NCBI GenBank assembly: GCA_003244105.1
Contig: QHBK01000003.1
Span: 398,794 to 462,793 of the forward strand
Source of the DNA: Candidatus Eremiobacter antarcticus
GTDB taxonomy: Bacteria; Vulcanimicrobiota; Vulcanimicrobiia; Eremiobacterales; Eremiobacteraceae
Length of the DNA: 64,000 bases
Direction: 5' to 3'
The notes under the pieces are model-generated. The model searched no databases, had not been told where the DNA came from, and saw only the letters and a list, made by a program, of their open reading frames with translations. The translations under genes and the position numbers were made by a program. This document shows, piece by piece, positions 42,229-51,610 of this stretch (within the stretch, counting starts at the first letter, position 1; each line of letters begins with the position of its first letter).

Positions 42229-43416
42229 ATGCGCGTGCTTGTGGTCGCGAACAACTTTCCAAGCGCGGTCGAGCCGCAAAACGGCATCTTCGTGCTTCGT
42301 CAGATCCAGGCGTTGCACGCGCTTGGCTGGGATACCGCTGTGGCGCGAGTCATTCCTTGGGCTCCGCCGCTCCTGCCGCGCGGGCAGCGCTATCGTCGCA
42401 TGCCATCGGAGTATGTGATGGATGGAGTGCCGGTGACCGTGGCGCGGGCGCTATTCTTGCCCGGGTTCCGGTCCTTGCAGTATTTGCAGAGGCAAACGGC
42501 TCCTTTCATGCGGCGTCGTGTCGAACGATTCCGCCCTCATCTCGTGCACGCCCACGGGTTGCTGCCGGCCGGCACGATCGCTGCCGGCACGGGCCTCCCG
42601 TTCATCATCACGGGTCATGGCAGTGATGCGTACGATTACCCGTGGCGAGGCCCGTCTCTGCGCGATGTGGCCGCGCGAGCGCTGCACGGGGCTGACGCTG
42701 TGGTCGGCGTCAGCGCCTTCATCAGCGAGAAGCTGACGCAACTGGGCGCTGCGAACGCGGAGACGGTCTTCAACGGAGCAGATGCCGGTACGTTCTATCC
42801 GGCGGACAGAAATACCGCACGCGACGAATTCGGCATAGGTCCGCAGCGGCTGGTCATAGCATTTGCAAGTTACATTCTGCGCTCGAAAGGCGTTTATGAA
42901 TTGGCCGAAGCGTTGGCTGGGATCAGCGAGCTCAACCCGCTGCTGTTGCTCGCCGGCAGCGGAGCCGATCGCCCCGCATTGGAGAAGAAGCTGCAGGAAT
43001 CACGCATCGAGTATCGGGCTATGGGGGTATTGCCGCACGCAGGTCTAGCTAGGGTTTTTGCGGCATCCGACCTCGTGGCTCTCCCCACCCACCGCGAGGG
43101 TTTGCCGGCCGTCGTGTGCGAGGCCATGCTGGCCGGCCGCGTCGTCGTCACGACGCCCGTCGGGGGTATCCCGGAAATCGTGAGGCACTTGGAAACCGGA
43201 TATGTGGTCCCCGTTCGGGATCCGGCGGCGCTGATGCAAGCGTTCCGGCGCTTACAATCGGACGAACCCTTGAAGGAACAGCTCGAGCGCGGTGCGCGCG
43301 CGTTTGCGGCGGCGGAGCTCACCTGGGGTGCCAACGCCGTCAAATACGATCGCATCTACCGCGCTGTTCTCGGGTGGACGTCTGCGCAGTCCCCCGGCGG
43401 CGCAGACTGTCGTTGA
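42229..43416 (+). CDS. glycosyltransferase family 4 (TuaC-like)
   Basis: A 395-residue GT-B enzyme. The N-terminal half has FPSAVEPQNGIFVLRQIQAL and VHAHGLLPAG, and GHGSDAYDYP is the acceptor-side loop. The C-terminal half has FNGADAGTFYP, LLLAGSG, and the signature ALPTHREGLPAVVCEAMLAGR. The arrangement is close to TuaC-type GT4 transferases of surface-polymer loci. The gene starts at ATG 42229; its stop overlaps the TTG start of the initiating transferase. Confidence 0.88.
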   Translation: MRVLVVANNFPSAVEPQNGIFVLRQIQALHALGWDTAVARVIPWAPPLLPRGQRYRRMPSEYVMDGVPVTVARALFLPGFRSLQYLQRQTAPFMRRRVERFRPHLVHAHGLLPAGTIAAGTGLPFIITGHGSDAYDYPWRGPSLRDVAARALHGADAVVGVSAFISEKLTQLGAANAETVFNGADAGTFYPADRNTARDEFGIGPQRLVIAFASYILRSKGVYELAEALAGISELNPLLLLAGSGADRPALEKKLQESRIEYRAMGVLPHAGLARVFAASDLVALPTHREGLPAVVCEAMLAGRVVVTTPVGGIPEIVRHLETGYVVPVRDPAALMQAFRRLQSDEPLKEQLERGARAFAAAELTWGANAVKYDRIYRAVLGWTSAQSPGGADCR

Positions 43417-44393
43417 CACCGCCCAGCCCCGCGCACGACGCCGTCGCCCTCGCGCTGATCGTCCTGGTCGCTGTAGCGGCCAGCGGGGTTTCCATACTTA
43501 TCGCAAGGCGCTTCGGCCTCACGGATATGCCGAATCCGCTGAAAATACATTCCGGTTCGGTGCCGCGCTTTGGCGGTTTGGGGATTCTCTGTGCTGTCGT
43601 CGCGGGCATGGCGCTGTTCCGCATCGACGACCCCTCTCTGCTGTGGGGCTCGGTCGCCGCGTTCATCGTGGGCGCCGTAGACGACCGCTTCGATCTTCGG
43701 CCGAAAATCAAACTGGGGGGCCAAGTCCTCGCAAGCTGCATTTTGGCGTATTCAATAATGGGTCACGCCGGCCACCGCGGGCTGCTCTACGGTTTGGTGG
43801 CTCTCGCCCTCTCCGTCGGACTTCTCAATGCCATGAACCTTCTGGATGGCATGAATGGCTTGGCGGCGGGTAACGGGTTTCTGATCTTCCTAGGGCTCAG
43901 CGTCGTGACGGCTCTGAACGGCCTGGATCCGCGGCCGGCGCAGATCTTCGCCGCCGCCGCTTTCGGGTTCTTGCCGTGGAATTTCCCCAAGGCAAGGACC
44001 TTCATGGGAGACTCAGGCAGCTTGCTTCTAGGGTTCGTGCTGGCGTACGCCTTGTCAATGCTCATGCTGGAAAATCCGATACTATTGTTGACGGGCTGCG
44101 TCATCGCCATCGTTCCGATCTTCGACATGCTGCTCGGCATCGTCCGCCGGCTCCTCGCAAAAAGGCCGATCTTCCAGGGCGACCGCGGCCACTTCTACGA
44201 TCGGCTCGACGCGACGATCCAGAACGCCGCGAGCACGGTCTTGTTGACGTACCTGGTCACCGCGATTGCGGCGACGTGCGCCATTTTCGCGTCGTTGTTG
44301 TCGCCGGCCGTCGACGTCCTCTGCCTGGCGCTGCTCGTCGCGCTGGCGGCGATCAGTTCGTACAAACTCGGTTGGCTGCGCTATGAGACATAG
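43413..44393 (+). CDS. WecA/MraY-type polyprenyl-phosphate sugar-1-phosphate transferase
   Basis: A 326-residue polytopic enzyme starting at TTG 43413 in the overlap TTGA. It has about ten membrane helices and the family's cytoplasmic motifs: GGLGI after the first helix, GAVDDRFDLRPKIK (the DDxx motif), NAMNLLDGMNGLAAG (catalytic Asn/Asp), FMGDSGS, and the C-terminal HFYDRL. It transfers a sugar phosphate, usually GlcNAc-1-P or an analogue, from UDP to undecaprenyl phosphate, the first membrane step of repeat-unit assembly. Confidence 0.92.
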   Translation: MTPPSPAHDAVALALIVLVAVAASGVSILIARRFGLTDMPNPLKIHSGSVPRFGGLGILCAVVAGMALFRIDDPSLLWGSVAAFIVGAVDDRFDLRPKIKLGGQVLASCILAYSIMGHAGHRGLLYGLVALALSVGLLNAMNLLDGMNGLAAGNGFLIFLGLSVVTALNGLDPRPAQIFAAAAFGFLPWNFPKARTFMGDSGSLLLGFVLAYALSMLMLENPILLLTGCVIAIVPIFDMLLGIVRRLLAKRPIFQGDRGHFYDRLDATIQNAASTVLLTYLVTAIAATCAIFASLLSPAVDVLCLALLVALAAISSYKLGWLRYET

Positions 44394-44420
44394 AAAGAGG
44401 TCCCTACGATTATCGACTTC

Positions 44421-45539
44421 ATGAAGGGCATCCAAATGGCAAGCGCCGATTTGGATCAGACCGATGTTGATGCCGTGCTGGAGGTCGTCCGCTCCGGCAG
44501 GCTTACCATGGGATCACAAACCGAAGAATTTGAGCGCGTGACGGCCGAGTATTGCGGGTCGCGCTACGCCGTAGCGGTCAGCTCCGGCACCGCCGCCCTC
44601 CATTTACTGACGATAGCCGCCGGCATCACGGCGGGCGACGAAGTCATCACCTCACCCTTCAGTTTTGTCGCGTCCACCAATTGCTTTCTCTATGAGGGCG
44701 GCCACCCGAAGTTTGTGGACATCGAACCGGACACGTATTGCATGGATCCGCAACTCATCGAAGCGGCGATCGGGCCGAAGACCAAAGCGATCGTGGGAGT
44801 TGACGTCTTCGGTCATCCGGCTGACTGGGACCACATCATCGATATCGCGCGCCGGCACGATCTGCGGGTCATCGTCGACTCCTGTGAATCGCTGGGCAGC
44901 GAGTATAAAGGGCGCAAGACGGGCTCGATGGGAGATGGCGGCGCGTTCGCCTACTTTCCCAACAAGCAGATCACAACCGGCGAAGGCGGCATGATCGTCA
45001 CCAACGACAAGGACGTGTACGCGGTGTGCCGCAGCCTGCGAAACCAGGGGCGTGATGAGTCTGGGCCTTGGCTCGAGCATGTACGGCTGGGTTACAATTA
45101 CCGGATGGACGAGCTGAGCGCGGCCCTCGGGGTGAAGCAGATGCAGCGCATCGAAGAGTTCATCGCCAAGCGGCGGACGGTCGCGGAGATGTATGACAGG
45201 GCGTTCAGCGCAGATCCGCGCATACGCACGCCGAAGGTGCAGCCGCACGTGAGGATGAGCTATTTCGTGTACGTCGTCGAACTGCAAGGCCAGATCCGGC
45301 GAGACGCCGTGATGCGCAAGATGCTCGAGCGCGGGATTCCGACGAGAGGCTACTTCTCGCCAATCCACTTGCAGCCGTATCTGCAAAACCGCCCGGGCTT
45401 CTCACCTGCCGGCTGTCCGGTGACGGAACGGGTGTCGCAGAAGACGATCGCCTTGCCCTTTCACAACAACCTCAGCGAGGATGAAGTGAGAACCGTCGCC
45501 GGCGTCTTGCGGCAGAGCCTGGACGAGCTGTCAGCTTAA
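44421..45539 (+). CDS. DegT/DnrJ/EryC1 sugar aminotransferase (third)
   Basis: A 372-residue PLP aminotransferase with K182 in AYFPNKQITTGEGG and the block VSSGTAALHLLTIAAGITAGDEV. The PNKQITTGEGG form is common in enzymes aminating keto sugars for surface polymers. From ATG 44421 the protein begins MKGIQMASA. Relatives begin with residues like M-I-D/P-F-M-K, and here the codons before the ATG read ATT ATC GAC TTC with AGAGG eight bases upstream of ATT 44409, so a rare ATT start is possible. It converges with the next gene and overlaps it by nine bases. Confidence 0.92.
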   Translation: MKGIQMASADLDQTDVDAVLEVVRSGRLTMGSQTEEFERVTAEYCGSRYAVAVSSGTAALHLLTIAAGITAGDEVITSPFSFVASTNCFLYEGGHPKFVDIEPDTYCMDPQLIEAAIGPKTKAIVGVDVFGHPADWDHIIDIARRHDLRVIVDSCESLGSEYKGRKTGSMGDGGAFAYFPNKQITTGEGGMIVTNDKDVYAVCRSLRNQGRDESGPWLEHVRLGYNYRMDELSAALGVKQMQRIEEFIAKRRTVAEMYDRAFSADPRIRTPKVQPHVRMSYFVYVVELQGQIRRDAVMRKMLERGIPTRGYFSPIHLQPYLQNRPGFSPAGCPVTERVSQKTIALPFHNNLSEDEVRTVAGVLRQSLDELSA

Positions 45540-46760
45540 AGGCTGTGCCTGGACGCCCTCCAGCTGCGCAAGCCATGAGCTGACGATAGCGGGCCAAGCG
45601 AACCGCTTCAACATCAGCCGCCGGCCATTCTCGGCCATTGCCTGTGACATCTCGGCGTTGCTTGCCAGCACTCGCAGCGCCTCAGCGATGGCCGTAGGCG
45701 ATTCCGGTTCGACCACGAGGCCGGCCTTTGCGCCCTCGATGAGCTCGGCCGCCTCGCCTTCTCCGGAATAGATGACCGGGACGCCGCAAGCCAGAGAGGG
45801 CAAGATCTTCGAGGGCCGCGCTCCCTTGAAGAGCTCGTTCTTTATCAATGGGACGATGGAAGCGAAAGCCAGATTGTAATAGCGCGGCACTTGGTCCAGC
45901 GGTTTTGAATCGACAAAACGGATGTTGGAAAGGCCCAAAGAGCCCGCAAGGCTTATGATTTTTGATTTTTCAGGCCCGTCGCCGAGGAAGAGAAAAACGA
46001 TGTCGGTGGACTGCAAAAGGGCTGCCGCCCGGATCACGTTTTCCAGCCCTTGCGCGATCCCATGAGTGCCCGCGTACAAGCAGACCTTCTTTCCGACCAG
46101 ATCCAGCTGGCGGCACAAAGACTCGTCGGCTGGTCGCGGCGCGAAAAGCTCCGAATCGACGCCGTTCGGCAGAAAAAGCAATTTCGATTTGGGGACGCCT
46201 TTCTTGTCAGCGAGCGCGCGATAGATCCCGTCCGTCACCGCGTTCACATAGTCGGCCCGGCGATATGACCACCGCTCTAAACGGTAGGCACATTCCATGA
46301 TGGGTCCTTCGTCCAATATGCCGAGTTCGCGCACCGAATCCGGCCAGAGGTCAGAGACGTTGAAGACGGTCTTGGTGTGTCGCAACGCGCCGTATGTCAT
46401 GCCGGCAAGCGACAAGAAGAGCGGCGGCGACTCTATGAACACGATATCGGGCCGTCGCGCGCGGCTCAGGCCGAAAAAGCTGCTGACGGTGAAGGACAAA
46501 TAGTTGAAGAGCCGCTTGAGCCCGGCCCCCGTCGCGGGATAGACCCAGGTGCGATGGATGGTGACGCCATGCCAAGACTCAGTGCTGTAGAATTTCCGCC
46601 GATAGCCGGGGAATATCTCGCCCACGAGATGGTGAGGCATCGCGGTGACGACTTCTACCCCATGGCCCATCGCTTTCAATTGCCGAGCGATGGCGCCCAA
46701 CCTCACCTGAGTTGCTCCGATTTCGGGAGCGAAGTATTGCGTCAGCAGTAAGAAGTTCAC
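45531..46760 (-). CDS. glycosyltransferase family 4 (WbuB-like)
   Basis: A 409-residue GT-B enzyme. The start MNFLLLTQYFAPEIGATQVR and the block VVTAMPHHLVGEIFPGYR are characteristic of WbuB-type GT4 transferases that add deoxy-amino sugars such as FucNAc. The donor-binding half has LYAGTHGIAQGLENVIRAA, LFLGDGPEK, and the signature PSLACGVPVIYSGEGEAAELI. The start is GTG 46760. It is followed 24 bases upstream by another transferase on the same strand. Confidence 0.88.
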   Translation of the reverse strand: MNFLLLTQYFAPEIGATQVRLGAIARQLKAMGHGVEVVTAMPHHLVGEIFPGYRRKFYSTESWHGVTIHRTWVYPATGAGLKRLFNYLSFTVSSFFGLSRARRPDIVFIESPPLFLSLAGMTYGALRHTKTVFNVSDLWPDSVRELGILDEGPIMECAYRLERWSYRRADYVNAVTDGIYRALADKKGVPKSKLLFLPNGVDSELFAPRPADESLCRQLDLVGKKVCLYAGTHGIAQGLENVIRAAALLQSTDIVFLFLGDGPEKSKIISLAGSLGLSNIRFVDSKPLDQVPRYYNLAFASIVPLIKNELFKGARPSKILPSLACGVPVIYSGEGEAAELIEGAKAGLVVEPESPTAIAEALRVLASNAEMSQAMAENGRRLMLKRFAWPAIVSSWLAQLEGVQAQPLS

Positions 46761-46784
46761 CCTAGTCTACAGACCTGACATGAG

Positions 46785-47990
46785 TCATGCTTGACTGCAG
46801 ATCCTATCCAGCACTGCGGCAAAACGTTCAGCGAGCGCAGGCGCGGTGAAGGTAGACCAGCCTTCCCGATATTCGGGCTCGAACTCGCCGCGGCGGTAGC
46901 GCTCATACAGCCGTCGCAGGCCGGCCGCACATTCGTCGGCTGTCGAGACGAAAATGCCGAGACCGGTTCGATCCAAGAAAGTTTGCAGAACGCTCCCGGA
47001 CCGGCCTAAGGCGATCACCGGCCTCTTGGCCCCCGCGTATTCGAAGATCTTGCTGCCGTACTCATCGGAGACGGCTTCGTCGTCCCTCAGCAGCAAGACC
47101 AGGGCCGCGCTGGCCCGCTCCGCTTCCAGCACGAGCTGGCGGCTGACGACGCCGTGCACGAACACGAGGTCCGCAACGCCGTGGCGGCTTGCCGCCTCGT
47201 GCACGATCTCCCCTTCGGGCCCGTAAAAATCGAATCGGACCGACAAGCCCGCGGGATCACCCGCTTTACGGAGCGCTGCCATTGCTGCGAATAACAGATC
47301 CGGCGAGCGTTTGCCCTTGTAGAGCCGGCCGGCATAACAAAGGCTGAACGCAGCCGGTTTCAGATCGGAGATGCCCTGCCAGTCCTGCGGATCTCCCGCA
47401 TTGGGAATGACGTCGATGTCATCCCTTCCGTGTATGAGGGAAAGCGATGCGGCGAAGGCCGCGGAGACCGTTGTGATCGCCGCCGCCCTTCGCAGCACGG
47501 ACACCTCCAGGGACCGTTCGATCGAATTGCGCACGTGCCCGAATGGCCGATATGGGTTTTCGGTCCACAAGTCTCGGTAATCTGCGATCCACGGCGCAGA
47601 CTGCTGCTTGGCTACGATGGCGCCGATGATGTGCGCCGAGCCAGGCAGCGCCGTGCTGATGAGCGCATCGATCCTGCGCGAACGGAAACGAGCATTGGCT
47701 TCGCGCACTGCTTGGGGGATCCAGCTCCTGGCGGCGTCGGGGAAATACACCAGGCTATTCCGGACGTTCTTAAGGATTTGAAAAGCCGGCCACTTACGCA
47801 GTATCCTTTTGAACGCCGCGGCCTCTCCCCGCGGAGCCGGTGGTGACGCGCCAGGCGGAGGCGCGGGCGGGGTAACGATGCTCACGTCCCAGCCGTAGTC
47901 CTTCAAGTACTTCCCTAGGTAAAAAGGGCGCAAAGCGCCTGCCTCGGTTTGCGGCGGAAAGAAATAGGTGATGAGCAAGACCGTCTTCAC
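46785..47990 (-). CDS. glycosyltransferase, GT-B fold
   Basis: A 401-residue enzyme. The N-terminal segment LLITYFFPPQTEAGALRPFYLGKYL is typical of GT4-like transferases in polysaccharide loci; WIADYRDLWTENPY is the acceptor loop. The donor half includes LCYAGRLYKGKRSPDLLF and a degenerate signature GSKIFEYAGAKRPVIAL. It shows little detail on specificity. The start is GTG 47990 without a strong ribosome-binding site, in the same direction as, and probably co-transcribed with, the WbuB-like gene. Confidence 0.82.
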   Translation of the reverse strand: MKTVLLITYFFPPQTEAGALRPFYLGKYLKDYGWDVSIVTPPAPPPGASPPAPRGEAAAFKRILRKWPAFQILKNVRNSLVYFPDAARSWIPQAVREANARFRSRRIDALISTALPGSAHIIGAIVAKQQSAPWIADYRDLWTENPYRPFGHVRNSIERSLEVSVLRRAAAITTVSAAFAASLSLIHGRDDIDVIPNAGDPQDWQGISDLKPAAFSLCYAGRLYKGKRSPDLLFAAMAALRKAGDPAGLSVRFDFYGPEGEIVHEAASRHGVADLVFVHGVVSRQLVLEAERASAALVLLLRDDEAVSDEYGSKIFEYAGAKRPVIALGRSGSVLQTFLDRTGLGIFVSTADECAAGLRRLYERYRRGEFEPEYREGWSTFTAPALAERFAAVLDRICSQA

Positions 47991-48173
47991 CGGGAGCGGA
48001 TGCCGGGATCGCGTCCGTGCGTGTTAGGGAAGCCTATCACGATCGGGCGCCATATCGCTCCATACGCCGTCAGAGGACTTTGGTCATGATGTGACGGCCC
48101 GCTGCGCAAAAGAAAGCACTGAGAGGCGCCGAAGCGTGCCCTAACGACTTGAGAAACATTTCCTGAGGATCTG

Positions 48174-49079
48174 TTGACTATTTTGAATGCCATGGACGAA
48201 GAGGCTGTTCAGTCGCATGCGCCGGCCGGGTCGCTGACGCTCGCTATTTGCATCCCATCCAAAAACCGTCCTGACGACATCGCTCGTTGTTTGGAATCGA
48301 TCCGGCGTCAAACAGTGAGGCCGCAACAGATCATCATCATCGATCAGTCGAAAACGCGGTATGAGCTGCCGCCCCTGGAAGGGCTGGTGCATGTGTACAA
48401 TCCAGAGATCACCGGTTCTGCCGCCGCTCGCAACGTGGCATGGTCGTTGAGTTCAAGCGACATCGTTTTCTTCCTGGATGATGACGTCGAACTGCTGGAT
48501 GGCTGCATTGCACAACTCCTGCGAGGCTTCGATCTGCACCCGGACGCGATCTGTTTGCAATGCGCGATCACGCGATCGTCAGAAGAATTTTCGCTGAGCC
48601 GGTTGATGACACACGTCTTTCAACGAGGATTCTTCAACTCCGCGGAGATCCACCGGCGTGGCTTTACGGAGTTGCGACGCGCCGCCGGAGGAGCTACCGG
48701 TTTTCGCCAGAGTCTGTTCGAGGCAGAAAAATTCGACGAACGGCTGATCGGTTATTCGTACGGAGAAGACTGGGAGTTCTCGTATCGCGCCGCCCGTTAT
48801 GGCCGTCTGCTCCTGCTGCCGGATGCTCCGTTGGTTCACCACACGTCACCCGTGAACCGGCACAGGATGGAGCAATTGCTGAGAGACCGCTGGGACAATT
48901 TTCTTTATTTTTACGAGAAGCTGCAAGCCGGCCGACGACGTGTGAATGCGATCTGGCGCGTCTGGTGGATGTTCGGCGAATCCCTGAAGTGGGCTCGCCT
49001 CGGTCTGGGCTTTCCATTGTTGGGCATCAGGACGAAGAAGACGCCGCTGCGATCGCTCTCCCTCCGCCCCGAACGTTGA
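48174..49079 (+). CDS. glycosyltransferase family 2
   Basis: A 301-residue GT-A enzyme. Blocks are AICIPSKNRPDDIARCLESI, GSAAARNVAWSLSSSDIVFFLDDDVEL (the DxD metal motif), then YGEDWEFSYRAARYG, where the ED pair carries the catalytic base. It adds one sugar to the lipid-linked unit on the cytoplasmic face. TTG 48174 has GAGG five bases upstream; ATG 48192 is an alternative start. The 183-base gap to the divergent gene upstream contains a GTTAGGG/CCCTAAC inverted pair about 110 bases apart and nothing stronger. Confidence 0.85.
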   Translation: MTILNAMDEEAVQSHAPAGSLTLAICIPSKNRPDDIARCLESIRRQTVRPQQIIIIDQSKTRYELPPLEGLVHVYNPEITGSAAARNVAWSLSSSDIVFFLDDDVELLDGCIAQLLRGFDLHPDAICLQCAITRSSEEFSLSRLMTHVFQRGFFNSAEIHRRGFTELRRAAGGATGFRQSLFEAEKFDERLIGYSYGEDWEFSYRAARYGRLLLLPDAPLVHHTSPVNRHRMEQLLRDRWDNFLYFYEKLQAGRRRVNAIWRVWWMFGESLKWARLGLGFPLLGIRTKKTPLRSLSLRPER

Positions 49080-49091
49080 GGATGGCGCAAG

Positions 49092-50243
49092 TCACCGCGT
49101 TCCAAGCACTGCCTGGTACAGGGAGACCAGGTTCTTGAATTCGGCTGAGAACGAATAGTGCGCTCCGGCGTTCCGCGCCGAGGCGGCGAGGGTGGAGTGC
49201 CATGCATCGTCGCACAAGAGCTTTTGGAGTGCCGCTGCGTGCAGCGCAGGCACGTCGTGGGGCACGAGAACGCCTGCGTGATGCGCGTTGATGATATCGC
49301 GGACGATGCCGAAATCACATGCCACCGTGGGCAGTCCGAAACGGAAATATTCGAACATCTTTTGGGGCATGCCGCGCGCGTTGTTGGCAGAAAAAACCAG
49401 GGGCATATAGCCGATGCGAGCGTGGGCGATCCAGCTAAGTGACTCCTCGAAATCTACCCTGCCGAGCATGCGCACGTCAGCGCGTTGCGCGCGGGCGAGC
49501 AAGGCCGTCTGTTCCGGCGTCGAAAAGGCCGAAAGGTCGATCGCTCCGATGTTCACGATTGGCGCTCTGCTGCCGAGGAGCCGAAGCTGTTCGGCCGCTG
49601 CGACCATGATGTCGAACGCACGCAAGCGAGAGACTCCGCCTGTGTGGATGATATACGGCTCCGCAAGGGGAGAGGCAGCCTTGCAGGCGCGCTGGTGCTG
49701 CTCGGGAGTGATGTTCGGATAGTTCTTCACGACGGCGAGCCGCTGTGGGCGCACGTAGCGGCGGTAGTGGGGCAGCATATCGTCGCTCACGAGCACGACG
49801 CCCGAGAGCCGCGGAAGCAGAACCCGCTCGATGCCAGTGTACGCAGCTTTGACCAGCGGCCGCAACCAAGCCGGAATCCAATGAGCGTCCAGCATGCGCT
49901 CGTGGTAGAACTCATGCACGTCGTAGATGACGCGACGGCCCAGTATGAGGCAGATGGCAGCGTTGATGAGCAGTTCGGGGTCGTGGATATGGATGAGGTC
50001 ATAGTCGCGGAGCATCTCGCGCAGCGCTCGCACGTTCTTCGGAATGCGCACCAGTCGTCCGTCGCCCGATGAGCCTGCGCGCTGCAACGGGATCAGTGAG
50101 ATGCCGTCGACGCATTCCGGCACGCGAACGTTGGTCGCCAAGCGGACGTCATAGCCTGCCGCTGCCAGCGAGCGCACTTCCTTTTGAAAGATGCGAGTAT
50201 CGAACGGAGTATGCACCGTCGTCACATGCAGGACTCTCGGCAT
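49092..50243 (-). CDS. glycosyltransferase family 4
   Basis: A 383-residue GT-B enzyme from ATG 50243; an open GTG at 50294 would add 17 residues. N-terminal MPRVLHVTTVHTPFDTRIF and the block LIHIHDPELLINA are typical of family-4 transferases that act early in capsule and succinoglycan-like pathways. The donor half has YIIHTGGVSRLRAFDIMVAAA and the signature MPQKMFEYFRFGLPTVAC. It is convergent with the GT2 gene and divergent from the flippase gene. Confidence 0.87.
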   Translation of the reverse strand: MPRVLHVTTVHTPFDTRIFQKEVRSLAAAGYDVRLATNVRVPECVDGISLIPLQRAGSSGDGRLVRIPKNVRALREMLRDYDLIHIHDPELLINAAICLILGRRVIYDVHEFYHERMLDAHWIPAWLRPLVKAAYTGIERVLLPRLSGVVLVSDDMLPHYRRYVRPQRLAVVKNYPNITPEQHQRACKAASPLAEPYIIHTGGVSRLRAFDIMVAAAEQLRLLGSRAPIVNIGAIDLSAFSTPEQTALLARAQRADVRMLGRVDFEESLSWIAHARIGYMPLVFSANNARGMPQKMFEYFRFGLPTVACDFGIVRDIINAHHAGVLVPHDVPALHAAALQKLLCDDAWHSTLAASARNAGAHYSFSAEFKNLVSLYQAVLGTR

Positions 50244-50299
50244 CCCCGCCTGCGTCACTGCATGACTCGTCTCGGCATCGTCCAATTCATGCACGGTAG

Positions 50300-51610
50300 A
50301 TGGGAGTGAGCATCAAAGCGAAGGTCGGTCGCGACAGCATGCGGACGTTTACGACCGGTGCCGTTGCGAGCGTCTTCAGCATACTGACCGGCGTCATCAT
50401 CGCGCGCACCCTAGGACCAAGCGGAAAGGGCATCTATTCGGGTGTGCAGCTGCTGCACACGGCCGTCCTGTCGGTGTCGAGCGGCGTCGGCGGCGCCATC
50501 ACGTACTACCTGACCAAGCGCGCTCAACCGATCACGGCCCTGATTCCGGCGCTGCTGCGGATCCTGCTGATGGTCTGTTGTCTCGCCTGGGCGGCCCTGG
50601 CGCTGTGGGCGTTGCTGCGCGGCATCACAACTGTCCAAATCATTTTTATGGTCGTCGTTCCCGCTTCCGTCGTGCTCTCCTGGCAGCCTGCGATCTTCAT
50701 CAGCCTGGATCGCATCAAGAATCTGAACTATCAAAACGTGGGACTGGCACTGACGACGCTCGTCGCCGTCTCAGTCGTGCTGCTGGTTTTCCACGCCGGA
50801 ACGTCCGCTGCCATCATCGCATGGGTGATCTGCGTGTACGGGACCGCGCTCGTCGTCATCGCGTTCACGATCAAGGCGGTGCGCGCTGAGAGCCGAGCGA
50901 GCGAGCCCGTAGCGCTTGCGCAGCTCCTGAGTTTCGGGTTTCGCTCCTCGCTCACCGGCGCTTTGAGTTTCATGAATTCGCGCGTGGACTCGCTCATCGT
51001 CATCGGACTGATCGGCATATCCGGCTTTGGCATCTATTCGATGGCGACGGGCATCGCCGAGGTTCTCTATATGATATCGCAAGCGCTCGGCACCTCGATC
51101 GCGCGCTCCATAGGCGTCAGTGACTTTCACACCTCAGCCCTGATCACGGCGAAGGCCATCCGGCTCAACACCATCGTGGTCGGACTGGTGTCGGCGCTGC
51201 TGTTCGCGTTCGCCCCGTTTTTGATCGACAAGGTGTACGGACGGCTCTTCGATCCCGCCGCCGCGCCGCTGCGAATCTTGCTGCCCGGCCTCGTCATTTT
51301 TTCGGCTACGCGGATCTTCAATTCGTTTTTCACGTATCAGCTGGGCCGGCCCATGTTCGCCGTCTACCTGCTTGCAGCCGTGACGATGCTTCAGATCGCG
51401 GGCTGCTTCGTGTTCATCCCTCGCGTCGGGCTCGCAGGCGCCGCCCTCGCTTCGACGGCGGCCTACCTCGTCGCGACGCTGGGCCAAACCTGGTACTTCT
51501 GCAAGGTCAGCTCACTGCCGGTGAGCAGCGTGTGGTTGCCCACGCGAAGCGATGCGGGCCAGCTGTGGAACTCCGCCGGAGCGATCGCACGCAACGCACA
51601 TGCCAAGTGA
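50300..51610 (+). CDS. oligosaccharide flippase, Wzx-like (first copy)
   Basis: A 436-residue polytopic MATE/MOP-fold protein with about 12 to 14 membrane segments. The start TGAVASVFSILTGVIIARTLGPSGKGIYSG is the canonical N terminus of Wzx-type flippases (TLGPxGxG). It would move the undecaprenyl-linked repeat unit across the inner membrane to the polymerase. ATG 50300 has only a weak ribosome-binding site. It is clearly paralogous to the flippase at 52.6-53.9 kb on the other strand. Confidence 0.9.
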   Translation: MGVSIKAKVGRDSMRTFTTGAVASVFSILTGVIIARTLGPSGKGIYSGVQLLHTAVLSVSSGVGGAITYYLTKRAQPITALIPALLRILLMVCCLAWAALALWALLRGITTVQIIFMVVVPASVVLSWQPAIFISLDRIKNLNYQNVGLALTTLVAVSVVLLVFHAGTSAAIIAWVICVYGTALVVIAFTIKAVRAESRASEPVALAQLLSFGFRSSLTGALSFMNSRVDSLIVIGLIGISGFGIYSMATGIAEVLYMISQALGTSIARSIGVSDFHTSALITAKAIRLNTIVVGLVSALLFAFAPFLIDKVYGRLFDPAAAPLRILLPGLVIFSATRIFNSFFTYQLGRPMFAVYLLAAVTMLQIAGCFVFIPRVGLAGAALASTAAYLVATLGQTWYFCKVSSLPVSSVWLPTRSDAGQLWNSAGAIARNAHAK

